In this document: one piece after another, positions 9,173 to 18,850 of the stretch
How the letters are laid out: each line of letters begins with the position of its first letter
How positions within the stretch are numbered: position 1 is the stretch's first letter
Source: Actinomycetota bacterium
Lineage (GTDB): Bacteria; Actinomycetota; Actinomycetes; S36-B12; UBA5976
Assembly: GCA_947452765.1 (NCBI GenBank)
Contig: CANGDR010000001.1
Coordinates: 36,499 to 100,498, forward strand
Reading direction: 5' to 3'
Length of the DNA: 64,000 bases
Program-made: the position numbers and the translations under genes
Notes under the pieces: generated by a model
The model's database searches: none
What the model was told of the DNA's origin: nothing
What the model saw: only the letters and a program-made list of their open reading frames with translations

Positions 9173-9472
9173 CTATGGCTGATGATGAGGTACTTTTTCG
9201 GGCCTGCCATTTCGTTCGCTAGGCCGTTTGCGCAGTCCGGACTCGTAAAGTGCACGCAATATATCCCGAGTTGTAACGACTCGAGCGCCGTTAGTAATTG
9301 CCAAACCCCGCATATGTTCTGGAATATCAAAGTGATCTCCCTGGAACCCTCGATCCGGGAGTCCAAGTTCAGCAGCGAACTCCTTTAGTTCTTCAATTGA
9401 GGTATCGCTCACCATGTGGCACCATAACCAGTCCCGCCATGGCCACATTGCGGTGTCGATCAATATCGCCAT
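9173..9472 (-). CDS. DUF4031 domain protein
   Basis: This 99-residue soluble protein opens with MAILIDTAMWPWRDWLWCHM, then shows LHEFA-like and LGLPDRGFQGDHFDIPE sections and VTTRDILRAL, the pattern of the DUF4031 family. Function is unknown. It begins 6 bases beyond the MMPL stop on the same strand and ends with a basic, Pro-rich tail, so the two genes may share a transcript. Confidence 0.78.
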   Translation of the reverse strand: MAILIDTAMWPWRDWLWCHMVSDTSIEELKEFAAELGLPDRGFQGDHFDIPEHMRGLAITNGARVVTTRDILRALYESGLRKRPSERNGRPEKVPHHQP

Positions 9473-9478
9473 AACAAA

Positions 9479-11641
9479 TTATTCCGTTATGCCGAATCGA
9501 TTGTGGAGTCGGCGAAGCGGAGCAGGGGCCCACCAGTTCCAATCTCCGGCCACTCGCATAAGCGCAGGAACTAAAAGTCCGCGAACGATTGTGGCATCGA
9601 TCATGATTGCAAATGCAATTCCTAGGCCAAGCATCTTGATGCTAGTAACTCCACTCGTTATAAAACAGGCAAAAACAATTGCAATCAAGATGGCAGCTGC
9701 AGTAATAATGCGACCAGACTTCTGAAGACCCCTACTTACCGCCTCCGTAGTGGAGGCACCGGCATCATGTTCCTCTTTTATTCGAGAAAGCAGAAACAGT
9801 TCGTAATCCATTGACAACCCAAATGCAACAATTGCGACTAAGACCAAGGTTGACGTATCTAGCGCACCTGTGACAGTGAAGTTACCAACCAGCCAGTGCG
9901 CATTTCCTTCTTGGAAAACCCAAACCAAAAGACCAAGCGTTGCCGACAAACTAGCCAGGTTGAGTAAGACTGCTTTGATAGGAAGAATTACGCTGCCAGT
10001 AAATAGGAACAAAATAACCAAGGTTGCAATAGACAACCAAGCAAAGACAATTCCAAGATGACTCGAGATTCCTGCTTGTGAATCAGTAAAGACTGCAGAT
10101 TGGCCTCCAATCAAAGTTCCCGCGACCGGAGCCGGCACACTCCGCAAGTCTGCAATCTGATTTTGGGCAGCGATCGCGCGCGATGGAACGGAAGAAAACA
10201 TCGTAATTCTATGGAAGTTGGCTGACGACTTAATCCCTTGATCCGGAGGTAGCGGACTTTCCTTGCCACTCTGTATGTAGATGTCACTTGTGAGAACGCT
10301 GATGATCCCAGTATGAGTGCTTAACTCGCGAGCGTACTTATCAACTTCGGCCGTGGTCGCAGTAGTCGGAATTACAACTTCAATCGGCGCTTGGTTGTCG
10401 AATCGCTCTCGGATTTGAGCCGATGCAATCGCTGCTGGGTTTGCTGCTGGTAAAACCCGATCATCTACTTGACTAAGTTTTACATTCAGGGCGGGCGCAG
10501 CACTTAAGAAAATGATTCCCAATGTGGCAAAGATTACGAGAGTCGGTCGGCGCATTACATTTCGTGCCAGCCATGACCAAGCGCCATCTTCCCGAGGCTT
10601 TAAGTCACCGCGCCGTACCTTGAACTTATCAACGTTAGTTCCGAGCAAATTTAAAACTGCAGGCAAAGCAACCAATGATGAAAGCACGGCAAATAGCACC
10701 ACGCTGACTCCCGCGTAAGCGAACGAGTCCAAAAAGTACTGTGGGAAAACCAGCATTGAGGCAAGGACAAGAGCTACGGTCAAGCCTGAGAAAAATACGG
10801 TGCGCCCTGCAGTATTTATCGTTCTGGCGACAGCAGCTTTCACATCGCTAGTCCGATTAAGTTCTTCGCGGAATCGATTAACAATCAGTAGCGCATAGTC
10901 GATACCTAGGCCAAGCCCAAGTCCAGTGATCAAATTTAAGGCGAAAATAGAAACATCGGTCACTCGAGTGATCAGATAGATAACGAAGAAACTGCCAGTG
11001 ATTGAACCAAGTGCAACGATCATCGGTAGGCCAGCAGCAATTGCGGCGCCAAATACTATGAATAGCATCAGGATATTCAGGGGAATTGCAATCGACTCAG
11101 CCTTAGTTAAATCAGTTTTAATCTGGCTATTAATTGCGTGGTAAAGAACCTCTAATCCACCAACATATGTTCGATTACTACCTGTCGCCTTATCGTAAGT
11201 TTCTTGGATATGTGCAGCAGTAGCCGCTGATTCAGATTCAGAAATATTCTTATTAAAGTAGACAAGTGCTAAACCAGCATTTCCATCTTTACTCTTAAGC
11301 TCAGTCGGATTGCCAGAAGACCAATAAGAAACTATTGACTCAACATTTTTTTCTTTGGAAACATTGGCCAAGATTTCCGTGGCAGCAGCCTTTGAAACTT
11401 CGCTGTCGATGTTTGAGCCAGTATCAATAACTAAGATGGCTGAGGCATCATGGGCATTAAAATCTTTTCGAAGGATGGTGTCAACAGCAGCAGAGTCACT
11501 TCCTAAATCGTCGTAGCCCTGACTCTTGAGCGAGCCAAACATACCGGCCCCGACAATGCCTGCAACTGTGATGGCAATCAGATATCCGACTAAAATTTTC
11601 TTACTGTTATTGACGACAAATGAACCCAGGCGATCGAACAT
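9479..11641 (-). CDS. MMPL/RND family transporter
   Basis: This 720-residue protein has two repeats of an N-terminal membrane helix, a large external domain (about residues 35-165 and 390-500) and a block of five or six helices, as in MmpL lipid and drug exporters. The motif GLGLGIDYALLIVNRFREEL in the first block and FGLSMDYELFLLSRIKEE in the second are typical. The ATG at 11641 is chosen over the TTG at 11656 because AGGAA stands just before it. The likely substrate is a lipid or hydrophobic compound, but none is shown. It lies downstream of the SpoIID/LytB gene. Confidence 0.88.
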   Translation of the reverse strand: MFDRLGSFVVNNSKKILVGYLIAITVAGIVGAGMFGSLKSQGYDDLGSDSAAVDTILRKDFNAHDASAILVIDTGSNIDSEVSKAAATEILANVSKEKNVESIVSYWSSGNPTELKSKDGNAGLALVYFNKNISESESAATAAHIQETYDKATGSNRTYVGGLEVLYHAINSQIKTDLTKAESIAIPLNILMLFIVFGAAIAAGLPMIVALGSITGSFFVIYLITRVTDVSIFALNLITGLGLGLGIDYALLIVNRFREELNRTSDVKAAVARTINTAGRTVFFSGLTVALVLASMLVFPQYFLDSFAYAGVSVVLFAVLSSLVALPAVLNLLGTNVDKFKVRRGDLKPREDGAWSWLARNVMRRPTLVIFATLGIIFLSAAPALNVKLSQVDDRVLPAANPAAIASAQIRERFDNQAPIEVVIPTTATTAEVDKYARELSTHTGIISVLTSDIYIQSGKESPLPPDQGIKSSANFHRITMFSSVPSRAIAAQNQIADLRSVPAPVAGTLIGGQSAVFTDSQAGISSHLGIVFAWLSIATLVILFLFTGSVILPIKAVLLNLASLSATLGLLVWVFQEGNAHWLVGNFTVTGALDTSTLVLVAIVAFGLSMDYELFLLSRIKEEHDAGASTTEAVSRGLQKSGRIITAAAILIAIVFACFITSGVTSIKMLGLGIAFAIMIDATIVRGLLVPALMRVAGDWNWWAPAPLRRLHNRFGITE

Positions 11642-11694
11642 AAATTTCCTATACAACTATTTAAAATTATTTTCTTAGTTGCAATACTAGCTAG

Positions 11695-13605
11695 TTATTT
11701 TATGCTCACTCTTTTAGTCGTGGATGATATTGTTCCAAGTCGAGAGTCACTTGTTTTAGCACGGTAAGAAATTGTGGTCCTTTTGGAGCCAACTGAATTA
11801 GTAAAAGTCCAGACACCTGACGAATTGGTTCGGACAATTCTTACTCGCTGCCACTTGCCAGCACCAACCTGGCGTTCAACGGAGACTTTAACGCCTGCAA
11901 GTCCAGGTGAAACGCTGCCAGTGATTACCGCCTTTGCGTTGCGCTTAAGCGACTTGGGTACTGCAATCCAAATTTTGCCAGCCACAGATATTGATTGAGT
12001 TCCAGTATTAACTGAACCCTTGCTGTTGGTTGCCCGTATCCGAATCGCATTTTTCCCTGGCGGCGGTGCAGCCCAAACCATCTTCCAAGTTCCCGTGGCA
12101 GTCGTTGTTGCCTTGGTGATTGTCACCCAACTTGCGCCAACTTTGCGCTGTAGCGAAACAGTTGCTCCCAATTGGGCCGGAGTTATTTTGCCAGTAAACG
12201 TGTATGGAATTGGAGTGAGTGCGGTCTTCGGCCAGTTCACCTTCGTGATGCCAGTAAGTGTCTTTGCGGTCACGGTGGTGGAACCTGCAATGGTTGCAAT
12301 TCCAGCAGTGATTTTGGAAATGTATGTTGACTTAATTCCAAGTACGCCGCGCAATTTATCTGGGGTTAACGGTTGCCCTGGAGCGATCGTCAGAGAAGTT
12401 AGATTTCCTGCAGAGTCAGAAAGGTCAAGTCGGCTGACGCCACCACTCACATAATTTGAAACTAAAGTCATAGACCATACGTCCGCAATGGGTACACCCG
12501 CGGCATTTAACCTTTTAACTAAAGTTGCTTGATCGATAGACGCCACCCAGCTGGCATTCGGATTGTTAACCCGTGGATCTTGCGACCAATGATCATCAAC
12601 ACTTGATAACCAGCTAATTGGTGAAGTTCCCCAAACTTGCGATCGTGGCTGCGTCATACCTCCGGTTGAAGACGAGTAGTAGCCAGTAATAACTGCTGGA
12701 CCGCTCATAACAACCATCCCTGAATCAGGCGCGCCGGCTGTTGCATCGACTGCTGCTACCCAGGCAGATCCCGAAGCAGCATATTCTTTGCTAAAGCCAA
12801 CGAATACTTGAGCGCTGTCGGTAACTCCGATATTGCACAGGCAACTAGCGTTCAACCCAGCTCGAGATTGCATTAATGCAAATGAGCGAGCAGCAACTGC
12901 TTGTGCCTTGAGTGCTTCTGCAGGCCAAGAGGAAGGCATTTCGCCCAATCCATACAGATACTGATTGGTTAACTGCAAAGTGTTTATGGCATTCTTTGCT
13001 TTAATTTCAAAAGTGCCGTACTTGTAACGATGTGGGCAACTAGTAGTACTGCATGGCGCAGTGCCAAGTGCAGCGGCCGCAACAACTCCAGCGTTCAAAT
13101 TTACTAACGAGCTGGAGTTATCCCAACTAATGATTGCTGATGAGCCTGTTGCTGTCGTAACACCTGTTCCACTCATGGTGAAAGTGCTATCAACAAAAGT
13201 AAAAGTTAAATCAGTTGCTGCTGGAATTGTTATCAGGGAACCGCCGTCAATTACGATGCTTAAAGCGCCACCCGCTGAAGCATTAAGAGGATTGTCTTCT
13301 CCACGAACAAAAATTGTGCTTTGTCCAGTTTCAATTCCCACCTTGAGTGCAGCAGGAGTTGGCTGCGAAGCCACCGTGGTTCCTTGATAGTAATGAGTTA
13401 AAATTTGGTCGTACTTAAAGCCATCAAGTGCCATACCGTAAGCGCCGTATTGACTTAAACCCAAGCCATGGCCCCAGCCGGCGCCCGTAATTGTGAATCC
13501 CGCTGGAACTTGTACCGCAGCTGCTGCTTGGGCTGGCACAATAGACGCGCCAATAAAGCAGGCTGAAATTAAGGCAGAAACTAGAGACTTACGGGAGTTA
13601 TTCAT
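11695..13605 (-). CDS. Secreted SpoIID/LytB domain protein with C-terminal Ig-like repeats
   Basis: The 636-residue protein begins with a signal peptide (about residues 1-28, cut near AQAAA). The SpoIID/LytB domain shows GAGWGHGLGLSQYGAYGMA early and YLYGLGEMPSSWPAEALKAQ later, with DSAQVF and GYYSSSTGGMT further on. In spore formers SpoIID is a lytic transglycosylase; here the host is unlikely to sporulate, so a cell-wall remodelling role is inferred. The last 190 residues hold two similar repeats of about 85 residues (each with VSLQRKVGASW- or VSVERQVGAGKW-like strands), probably beta-sandwich wall-binding modules. I prefer the ATG at 13605 to the GTG at 13620. Confidence 0.85.
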   Translation of the reverse strand: MNNSRKSLVSALISACFIGASIVPAQAAAAVQVPAGFTITGAGWGHGLGLSQYGAYGMALDGFKYDQILTHYYQGTTVASQPTPAALKVGIETGQSTIFVRGEDNPLNASAGGALSIVIDGGSLITIPAATDLTFTFVDSTFTMSGTGVTTATGSSAIISWDNSSSLVNLNAGVVAAAALGTAPCSTTSCPHRYKYGTFEIKAKNAINTLQLTNQYLYGLGEMPSSWPAEALKAQAVAARSFALMQSRAGLNASCLCNIGVTDSAQVFVGFSKEYAASGSAWVAAVDATAGAPDSGMVVMSGPAVITGYYSSSTGGMTQPRSQVWGTSPISWLSSVDDHWSQDPRVNNPNASWVASIDQATLVKRLNAAGVPIADVWSMTLVSNYVSGGVSRLDLSDSAGNLTSLTIAPGQPLTPDKLRGVLGIKSTYISKITAGIATIAGSTTVTAKTLTGITKVNWPKTALTPIPYTFTGKITPAQLGATVSLQRKVGASWVTITKATTTATGTWKMVWAAPPPGKNAIRIRATNSKGSVNTGTQSISVAGKIWIAVPKSLKRNAKAVITGSVSPGLAGVKVSVERQVGAGKWQRVRIVRTNSSGVWTFTNSVGSKRTTISYRAKTSDSRLGTISSTTKRVSIK

Positions 13606-13814
13606 GATTCTCAAGTTCACTAGGGGAAGTGTGCTATTTGAAACTTACACGGCCAATGTGAACATCTAGGGAACCAACATCCAAGAATTAGATAGGAATT
13701 GTCCGAATTTCAACGACTACCGGCGAATCCAGGGCGATTTTCAGGACACGCCAGACTGTGACTTACGATTAGTACAACGCAATTGCGCATTCGTCTCCAT
13801 AGCAAGGATTACCT

Positions 13815-16538
13815 GTGAGTGTTCTAGACAAGATTCTTCGTGCCGGTGAAGGCAAGATTCTCCGAACACTAGAGTCCTACGCGAATCAGATCAACCTACT
13901 CGAAGAGCATTACGTTGCATTGAGTGATGCTGACCTACGCGGCATGACCGATGATTTTCGAAGCCGGCTTGCAAATGGGGAAACTCTTGACGACTTACTG
14001 CCAGAAGCTTTCGCAGTTGTAAGAGAAGCAAGTAAACGGACATTGGGTCAGCGTCACTATGACGTTCAGCTAATGGGTGGCGCTGCACTTCACTTAGGCA
14101 ACATTGCAGAAATGCGAACTGGTGAAGGTAAAACATTAGTTTCAACCTTGCCCGCATATTTAAATGCACTTTCCGGTAAGGGTGTTCACATTGTTACCGT
14201 AAACGACTACCTTGCAGCTCGTGATGCCCAGTGGATGGGTCGAGTGCACCGTTTCCTTGGATTAACGGTAGGTACGATCCTTTCCGACATGACACCAGAA
14301 CAGCGACGCGATGCCTATAACGCGGACATTACATATGGAACTAACAATGAATTCGGTTTTGATTACCTTCGCGACAACATGGCATGGAGTCCACAAGAGC
14401 GAGTTCAGCGTGAATACAACTTTGCAATCGTCGATGAAGTTGATTCAATCCTGATTGATGAAGCGAGAACTCCGTTGATTATCAGTGGACCAGCTGATGT
14501 GGCGACTAAGTGGTACGCCGAATTTTCGCGATTAGTTCCGAGGCTAACGATCGACGTTGACTATGACGTGGATGAAAAGAAGCGCACCGTTGGCATCTTG
14601 GAACCAGGTGTTGAGAAAGTTGAAAACTGGCTAGGGATTGAAAATCTCTATGAATCAGTTAACACTCCACTTGTTGGCTACTTGAACAATGCAATTAAGG
14701 CCTTGGCATTATTTAAGAAAGACAAAGACTACGTAGTAATGAATGGCGAAGTATTGATTGTTGATGAGCACACTGGTCGGCTATTGGCTGGCCGGCGCTA
14801 TAACGATGGTATGCATCAAGCTATTGAAGCTAAAGAAGGCGTGGAAATTCAAAACGAGAATCAGACGCTGGCAACAATTACAATCCAGAATTACTTCCGC
14901 ATGTATGACAAATTGTCGGGCATGACTGGAACCGCAATGACTGAAGCTGCTGAGTTCCACCAAATTTACAAACTCGGTGTGGTTCCAATTCCGGCAAACC
15001 GTCCGGTGCAGCGCCTTGACCAAACTGACTTGGTTTACCGAACTGAGGATGCAAAATTCAAGGCAGTTATCGCAGACATCGAAACAAAGAATCGCGCTGG
15101 TCAACCAGTTCTTGTGGGCACAACCAGTGTTGAGAAGAGCGAACTACTTTCGGGTTACTTAACTCGTTCGGGAATTCGCCACGAGGTACTAAATGCCAAA
15201 CAACACGATCGGGAAGCAACAATTATTGCTGAAGCTGGGCGCAAGGCAGCAGTCACTGTTGCGACCAACATGGCAGGTCGCGGAACTGACATCATGCTTG
15301 GCGGTAACCCAGAATTCAGAGCCGCTGCGGAATTAGAACGGCGAGGACTTGATCCAGTTGAAAACCAGGCAGAGTATGAGGCTGCCTGGCCTTCGGCATT
15401 GGAAGCTGCCCAAGAAGCAGTTAAGGCTGAGCACAACGAAGTTGTTGAAGCCGGCGGCTTATATGTTCTAGGAACTGAACGTCACGAATCTCGACGAATC
15501 GACAACCAGTTACGTGGTCGATCTGGTCGACAGGGTGATCCTGGAGAAACCAGATTTTATTTATCACTTGAAGATGATCTGATGCGCTTGTTCAAGGGCG
15601 AGATGGTTAATTCGTTCTTGCAACGTTTCAATGTTCCAGACGATGTGCCAATCGAAGCCAAGATGGTCACAAATTCAATCCGGTCCGCGCAAACTCAGGT
15701 TGAAGCACAAAACTTTGAAATCAGAAAAAATGTATTAAAGTACGACGAAGTAATGAACCGACAGCGTCAAGTTGTTTATGCTGAGCGCTCACGAGTACTT
15801 GATGGCGAAGATGTGCAAGATCAAATCCAAATGTTCATGGATGACACCATCGAGGCATATGTTGTAGCAGCAACTGCCGAAGGGTATCCAGAGGAATGGG
15901 ATTTACCTACACTTTGGACTGCCCTAAAGACGCTTTACCCAATTAGTCTCACCGCAGAAGATGTCGCCAAGATGGCTGGCGGTGAGATCGCTGATCTTTC
16001 ACCAGACTTCTTACAGGCCACCTTGCGAGAGGACATCGAACAGGCTTATAAAGCTCGAGAAGATGAACTTGAAGCACCTGTCATGCGCGAACTCGAGCGC
16101 CGGGTAATTCTTACGGTTCTGGATCGTAAATGGCGCGAACACCTTTACGAGATGGATTATTTACAAGAAGGAATCGGACTGCGCGCCATGGCACAACGCG
16201 ATCCTCTCGTTGAGTATCAGCGTGAAGGGTACGACTTATTCGTTGCCATGATGGATGGCATAAAAGAAGAGTCCGTGGGTTATTTGTTTAACGTTGAAGT
16301 TACGGTCACTCCACATGTACACGAAAATGGCGAAACCCATTCCGATATTGACGTGGCAGCAAAGGGGTTAGAAGCTCATGCGCCAGCAACAAATTTGCAG
16401 TACACCGCTCCAAGTGAATCAGGTGAGGTGAAAACCTCAGTTGTTAGCGATGGCGCGTATGCAAATGTTGGCCGCAACGACGTTTGTCCTTGTGGCTCCG
16501 GGAAGAAGTTCAAAAAGTGTCACGGAGCTTCTGTTTAA
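13815..16538 (+). CDS. secA: Preprotein translocase ATPase SecA
   Basis: SecA drives post-translational protein export through SecYEG. The 907-residue protein has Walker A as RTGEGKT (residues 101-107), the DEAD-type Walker [15 protein letters not shown], the [10 protein letters not shown] motif, the preprotein-binding and helical scaffold regions, and a C-terminal zinc SEC-C motif ([14 protein letters not shown]). The GTG start has AAGGATT in front. Length is normal for an actinobacterial SecA1. The convergent Rv3235-family gene ends 2 bases after the secA stop. Confidence 0.98.
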   Translation: MSVLDKILRAGEGKILRTLESYANQINLLEEHYVALSDADLRGMTDDFRSRLANGETLDDLLPEAFAVVREASKRTLGQRHYDVQLMGGAALHLGNIAEMRTGEGKTLVSTLPAYLNALSGKGVHIVTVNDYLAARDAQWMGRVHRFLGLTVGTILSDMTPEQRRDAYNADITYGTNNEFGFDYLRDNMAWSPQERVQREYNFAIVDEVDSILIDEARTPLIISGPADVATKWYAEFSRLVPRLTIDVDYDVDEKKRTVGILEPGVEKVENWLGIENLYESVNTPLVGYLNNAIKALALFKKDKDYVVMNGEVLIVDEHTGRLLAGRRYNDGMHQAIEAKEGVEIQNENQTLATITIQNYFRMYDKLSGMTGTAMTEAAEFHQIYKLGVVPIPANRPVQRLDQTDLVYRTEDAKFKAVIADIETKNRAGQPVLVGTTSVEKSELLSGYLTRSGIRHEVLNAKQHDREATIIAEAGRKAAVTVATNMAGRGTDIMLGGNPEFRAAAELERRGLDPVENQAEYEAAWPSALEAAQEAVKAEHNEVVEAGGLYVLGTERHESRRIDNQLRGRSGRQGDPGETRFYLSLEDDLMRLFKGEMVNSFLQRFNVPDDVPIEAKMVTNSIRSAQTQVEAQNFEIRKNVLKYDEVMNRQRQVVYAERSRVLDGEDVQDQIQMFMDDTIEAYVVAATAEGYPEEWDLPTLWTALKTLYPISLTAEDVAKMAGGEIADLSPDFLQATLREDIEQAYKAREDELEAPVMRELERRVILTVLDRKWREHLYEMDYLQEGIGLRAMAQRDPLVEYQREGYDLFVAMMDGIKEESVGYLFNVEVTVTPHVHENGETHSDIDVAAKGLEAHAPATNLQYTAPSESGEVKTSVVSDGAYANVGRNDVCPCGSGKKFKKCHGASV

Positions 16539-16540
16539 CA

Positions 16541-17068
16541 TCAGAGTGCCCAAACCAAACTGGTTGCACGCCAACGCCCATCAAGCCCTTCAAGGCGCAT
16601 TGCCAAAGCAAATGAGCGATTAGGTGTGCCAAAAACTGAACTAATCTCTGCTACACCATCATCAGTTTCATGTACGTGGATACTCCGCACTCCGAGCCGA
16701 GGCATTTTATTTCGCGCAATATGTCCCTGCAATTGGGTCATGACTTCTGGAGTTATCCAGCGAGTCAATTGGGTGGCTGGCCGGGAACCATTTACTACTT
16801 CCACCAAGGCATGAACTAATCTCATTGACCATTGTTGCGCGGACGGTAGCTCAGCACGTGGTGTAGCTTGCGGATCGAAACTAGTTGCACTGTTATCTCC
16901 GATACGTGGCGGAACATAAGTAAGCGCATTTGCCCCATCGGTCTGCGGCCATTCAAATGGCAACGTTTCCTGTAACCCATATTTTGTACGCTTTGGCAGA
17001 TTTAATACTTGCGCATTATTTGCGCGGCGTCCGTGCGGCGTTGGTAAGGCATAGACAATTGCACTCAT
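16541..17068 (-). CDS. Rv3235 family protein
   Basis: The 175-residue protein has a variable N-terminal half and a conserved C-terminal domain (QQWSMRLVHALVEVVNGSRPATQLTRWI ... RWRATSLVWAL) typical of the Rv3235 family, named after a Mycobacterium tuberculosis gene also near secA1. Function is unknown; the fold of this half resembles small scaffold or secretion-linked domains only loosely. I set the start at the ATG at 17068 because of the strong site AGGGGGGAAC in front; the frame extends to 17113 but that part lacks a start context. Tail-to-tail with secA. Confidence 0.8.
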   Translation of the reverse strand: MSAIVYALPTPHGRRANNAQVLNLPKRTKYGLQETLPFEWPQTDGANALTYVPPRIGDNSATSFDPQATPRAELPSAQQWSMRLVHALVEVVNGSRPATQLTRWITPEVMTQLQGHIARNKMPRLGVRSIHVHETDDGVAEISSVFGTPNRSFALAMRLEGLDGRWRATSLVWAL

Positions 17069-17148
17069 GTTCCCCCCTGAACATTTAGAACGAGTTGCAG
17101 TAACTTCAATCAAGGTAGTTAGGCCTCAGGTGATTGCAGGTACTTGCC

Positions 17149-17174
17149 GGAGTTTTTATACCCCCAAAAACTCC
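17149..17174. repeat. Inverted repeat with C-rich loop
   Basis: GGAGTTTTT (17149-17157) and AAAAACTCC (17166-17174) form a perfect 9-bp palindrome around the loop ATACCCCC. It lies 80 bases upstream of the Rv3235-family start and could be an operator or, on the transcript, a hairpin. Its loop-side sequence TACCCCCAAAA recurs inverted just before the SAF gene at 18186-18196. Confidence 0.6.
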
Positions 17175-17237
17175 AGTACAAACTTTCTAAATTGTTTGTA
17201 ATTGAGTGTCAATGGTTCATATTTTTAACAGCGAATC

Positions 17238-17265
17238 TGTGGATAACCCAAGCAGGTTGTCCACA
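17238..17265. other. Pair of inverted DnaA-box sequences
   Basis: TGTGGATAA (17238-17246) is the complement of the perfect DnaA box TTATCCACA, and TTGTCCACA (17257-17265) matches the box form common in actinobacterial origins. With the flanking CC/GG they make an 11-bp inverted repeat with one mismatch and a 6-base spacer. A third box-like sequence, TTTTCCACA, lies at 18124-18132. No dnaA or dnaN is nearby, so this is not taken as oriC; DnaA-dependent control of the neighbouring promoter is possible. Confidence 0.5.
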
Positions 17266-17314
17266 CCTTTAGTTGACGACTTGAATTGTCCTAACTATTG
17301 AGGTCCATTGAATT

Positions 17315-17878
17315 ATGGAATTAGAAGACTTTGAGCCCGAGCCGCCAATAATCGGAGAACTTCGGCGAGTAATTACAGATGCTTTCGACGAAGTGAAAAG
17401 TGAATCGCGGCTAGATCTGGATTATGAAGTGGCAGAGACGGTCAGGTTTGAACAGGGCCAGGTTTCATGGTTTGATCGGCTTCCGCTTAACCACACCCAA
17501 ATTCAAGTTCGACTATCACATCAGGCGTTAAGTACCGTGACCGGGAATCTAATTCACAAATCAGGAGAATTCTTAATTGTCGCGGGTGAAAAATTCGAAT
17601 ATTTGGTTAACAATAAATACTTAGTTGGAATTTCAGGTTTGGATGCTCGAGCTACATTTTCCAGACAACCCAACACAATTAGCTGGCTTGAGAATGTCTG
17701 GTTCCACGATCTTTGTGACCGACAAGTCTTTGGCTCATGGTACTTGGTTGGTGGTGAAGTAGTTTCTGGAGAATGTTTAAGGTCAGGCTTTGATGCAATT
17801 GATATTAGGCAACGCGAAGATTGTATGACGATCCCAAAGCGCGCACTTGTGGCTGCACAAATTCCCTTATTTGGCTAA
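17315..17878 (+). CDS. Unrecognised 187-residue protein of the secA-linked module
   Basis: I do not recognise a named family. The protein is soluble, with an acidic start (MELEDFEPEPP) and no membrane segment. A central stretch has alternating strands (FLIVAGEKFEYLVNNKYLVGIS), followed by WLENVWFHDLCDRQVFGSWYLV, suggesting a mostly beta fold. It overlaps the stop of the convergent HTH gene by 4 bases and stands between the Rv3235-family gene and the SAF/CpaE-like pair. The upstream spacer carries the DnaA-box pair. Coding is supported by length, the tight neighbour spacing and sensible composition. Confidence 0.72.
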   Translation: MELEDFEPEPPIIGELRRVITDAFDEVKSESRLDLDYEVAETVRFEQGQVSWFDRLPLNHTQIQVRLSHQALSTVTGNLIHKSGEFLIVAGEKFEYLVNNKYLVGISGLDARATFSRQPNTISWLENVWFHDLCDRQVFGSWYLVGGEVVSGECLRSGFDAIDIRQREDCMTIPKRALVAAQIPLFG

Positions 17879-18084
17879 CGAGGATTATTTGCTACAAATT
17901 TTGCTGTCTCTACATAACGGTCAGATATGTATCTTTCGAGCTCGCTAATTTCAACTCGCCATTGTCCGCGCGCACCAATCTTTATCGCGGGAATCTCACC
18001 GTTTCGAACTAATGAATAAACCTGAGCCGGGGCAACGTTCAAGATTTCTGAGACATCACTCAAGGTAAGGAATCTGGTGTGCAT
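17875..18084 (-). CDS. Excisionase/MerR-type helix-turn-helix protein
   Basis: The 69-residue protein is a single winged HTH unit: FLTLSDVSEILNVAPAQVYSLVRNGEIPAIKIG, then GQWRVEISELERYISDRY. This is the excisionase or BldC-like fold used by small DNA-binding regulators in Actinomycetota. It is probably a transcriptional regulator of the surrounding module rather than a phage excisionase, since no integrase or phage gene is in the window. It is divergent from the SAF gene. Confidence 0.83.
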   Translation of the reverse strand: MHTRFLTLSDVSEILNVAPAQVYSLVRNGEIPAIKIGARGQWRVEISELERYISDRYVETAKFVANNPR

Positions 18085-18199
18085 GAATCCATCGTGGCAA
18101 ATTCTTGAATTTTGGGATCAGAGTTTTCCACAGATCCATTTGAAGCATATTGAAATTGCTTTAACTGTGTGACGATAGAAAAAAGTTTTGGGGGTACTT

Positions 18200-18850
18200 A
18201 TGGCAATTCCACTTCGGCTAGGACAAAAATCAACACGAATTGAAGTAACAAAGGATTTAAAGTCGCGCAGATCACTTGATCCAAGAATGTGGCTAGGAAT
18301 TTTGCTCCTCATTGGATCGACGATATTTGGTCAAACCATATTCACGCGAGCGTCAGCAAGGACACCCGCAGTTTCGATCGTTTCTGACATCGCAGCCGGT
18401 TCGATGATTCGAGAAAGCGACATCTCAATTTCACAAGTGGCAGTTCCAAATCCAGATTCTTTACTGGCAATCCCAAGTGAAGTCATAGGAAAGTTCGCAG
18501 CCGTTGATTTAGTAGCCGGTGACTTAATCACAAAACATTCGATTACAGCAGGGGCTGCCTCTGATTCTCGACTGGTTAGCGTCCCAATTCGCGCCGGCCA
18601 CTTGCCACTACTCGCTCACGGATCAAAAGTAGATGTCTGGATGACACCTGCAACGGATGGTGTTGCTTTGCCCGGCCCGGCCCAGTTAATAATCCCCAGT
18701 GCGGTTTTAGATGCGGTACCGAATGTTTCAGACCAAGGAATGGATACTTCGGTAACGTTGCAAATTACTGATATCCAAGTACAAGCTTTAGTCCAAGCGA
18801 TGCGTGATGGCGTAATCGACTTAGTAGCAATTCCGAGCTCGTCGTCATGA
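18200..18850 (+). CDS. Membrane-anchored SAF domain protein (CpaB/RcpC-like)
   Basis: This 216-residue protein has one membrane helix at about residues 31-47 (WLGILLLIGSTIFGQTIF) and an external SAF domain at about 54-115 (SIVSDIAAGSMIRESDI ... AVDLVAGDLITKHSI), as in CpaB/RcpC of Tad pili and FlgA. The ATG at 18200 follows a GGGGG site; an in-frame TTG at 18188 lies inside that site and is rejected. Its stop overlaps the CpaE-like ATG by 4 bases (ATGA), so the two are coupled. No secretin or pilin gene is present here, so a Tad role is unproven. Confidence 0.82.
   Translation: MAIPLRLGQKSTRIEVTKDLKSRRSLDPRMWLGILLLIGSTIFGQTIFTRASARTPAVSIVSDIAAGSMIRESDISISQVAVPNPDSLLAIPSEVIGKFAAVDLVAGDLITKHSITAGAASDSRLVSVPIRAGHLPLLAHGSKVDVWMTPATDGVALPGPAQLIIPSAVLDAVPNVSDQGMDTSVTLQITDIQVQALVQAMRDGVIDLVAIPSSSS

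Noticed and set aside
12020..12454. Antisense frame inside the SpoIID/LytB gene (144 residues)
   Set aside because: The sense frame has a signal peptide and named domain; the antisense frame has neither.
17225..17270. Origin of replication
   Set aside because: Only two or three DnaA boxes, no AT-rich unwinding region, and no dnaA, dnaN or rpmH nearby.
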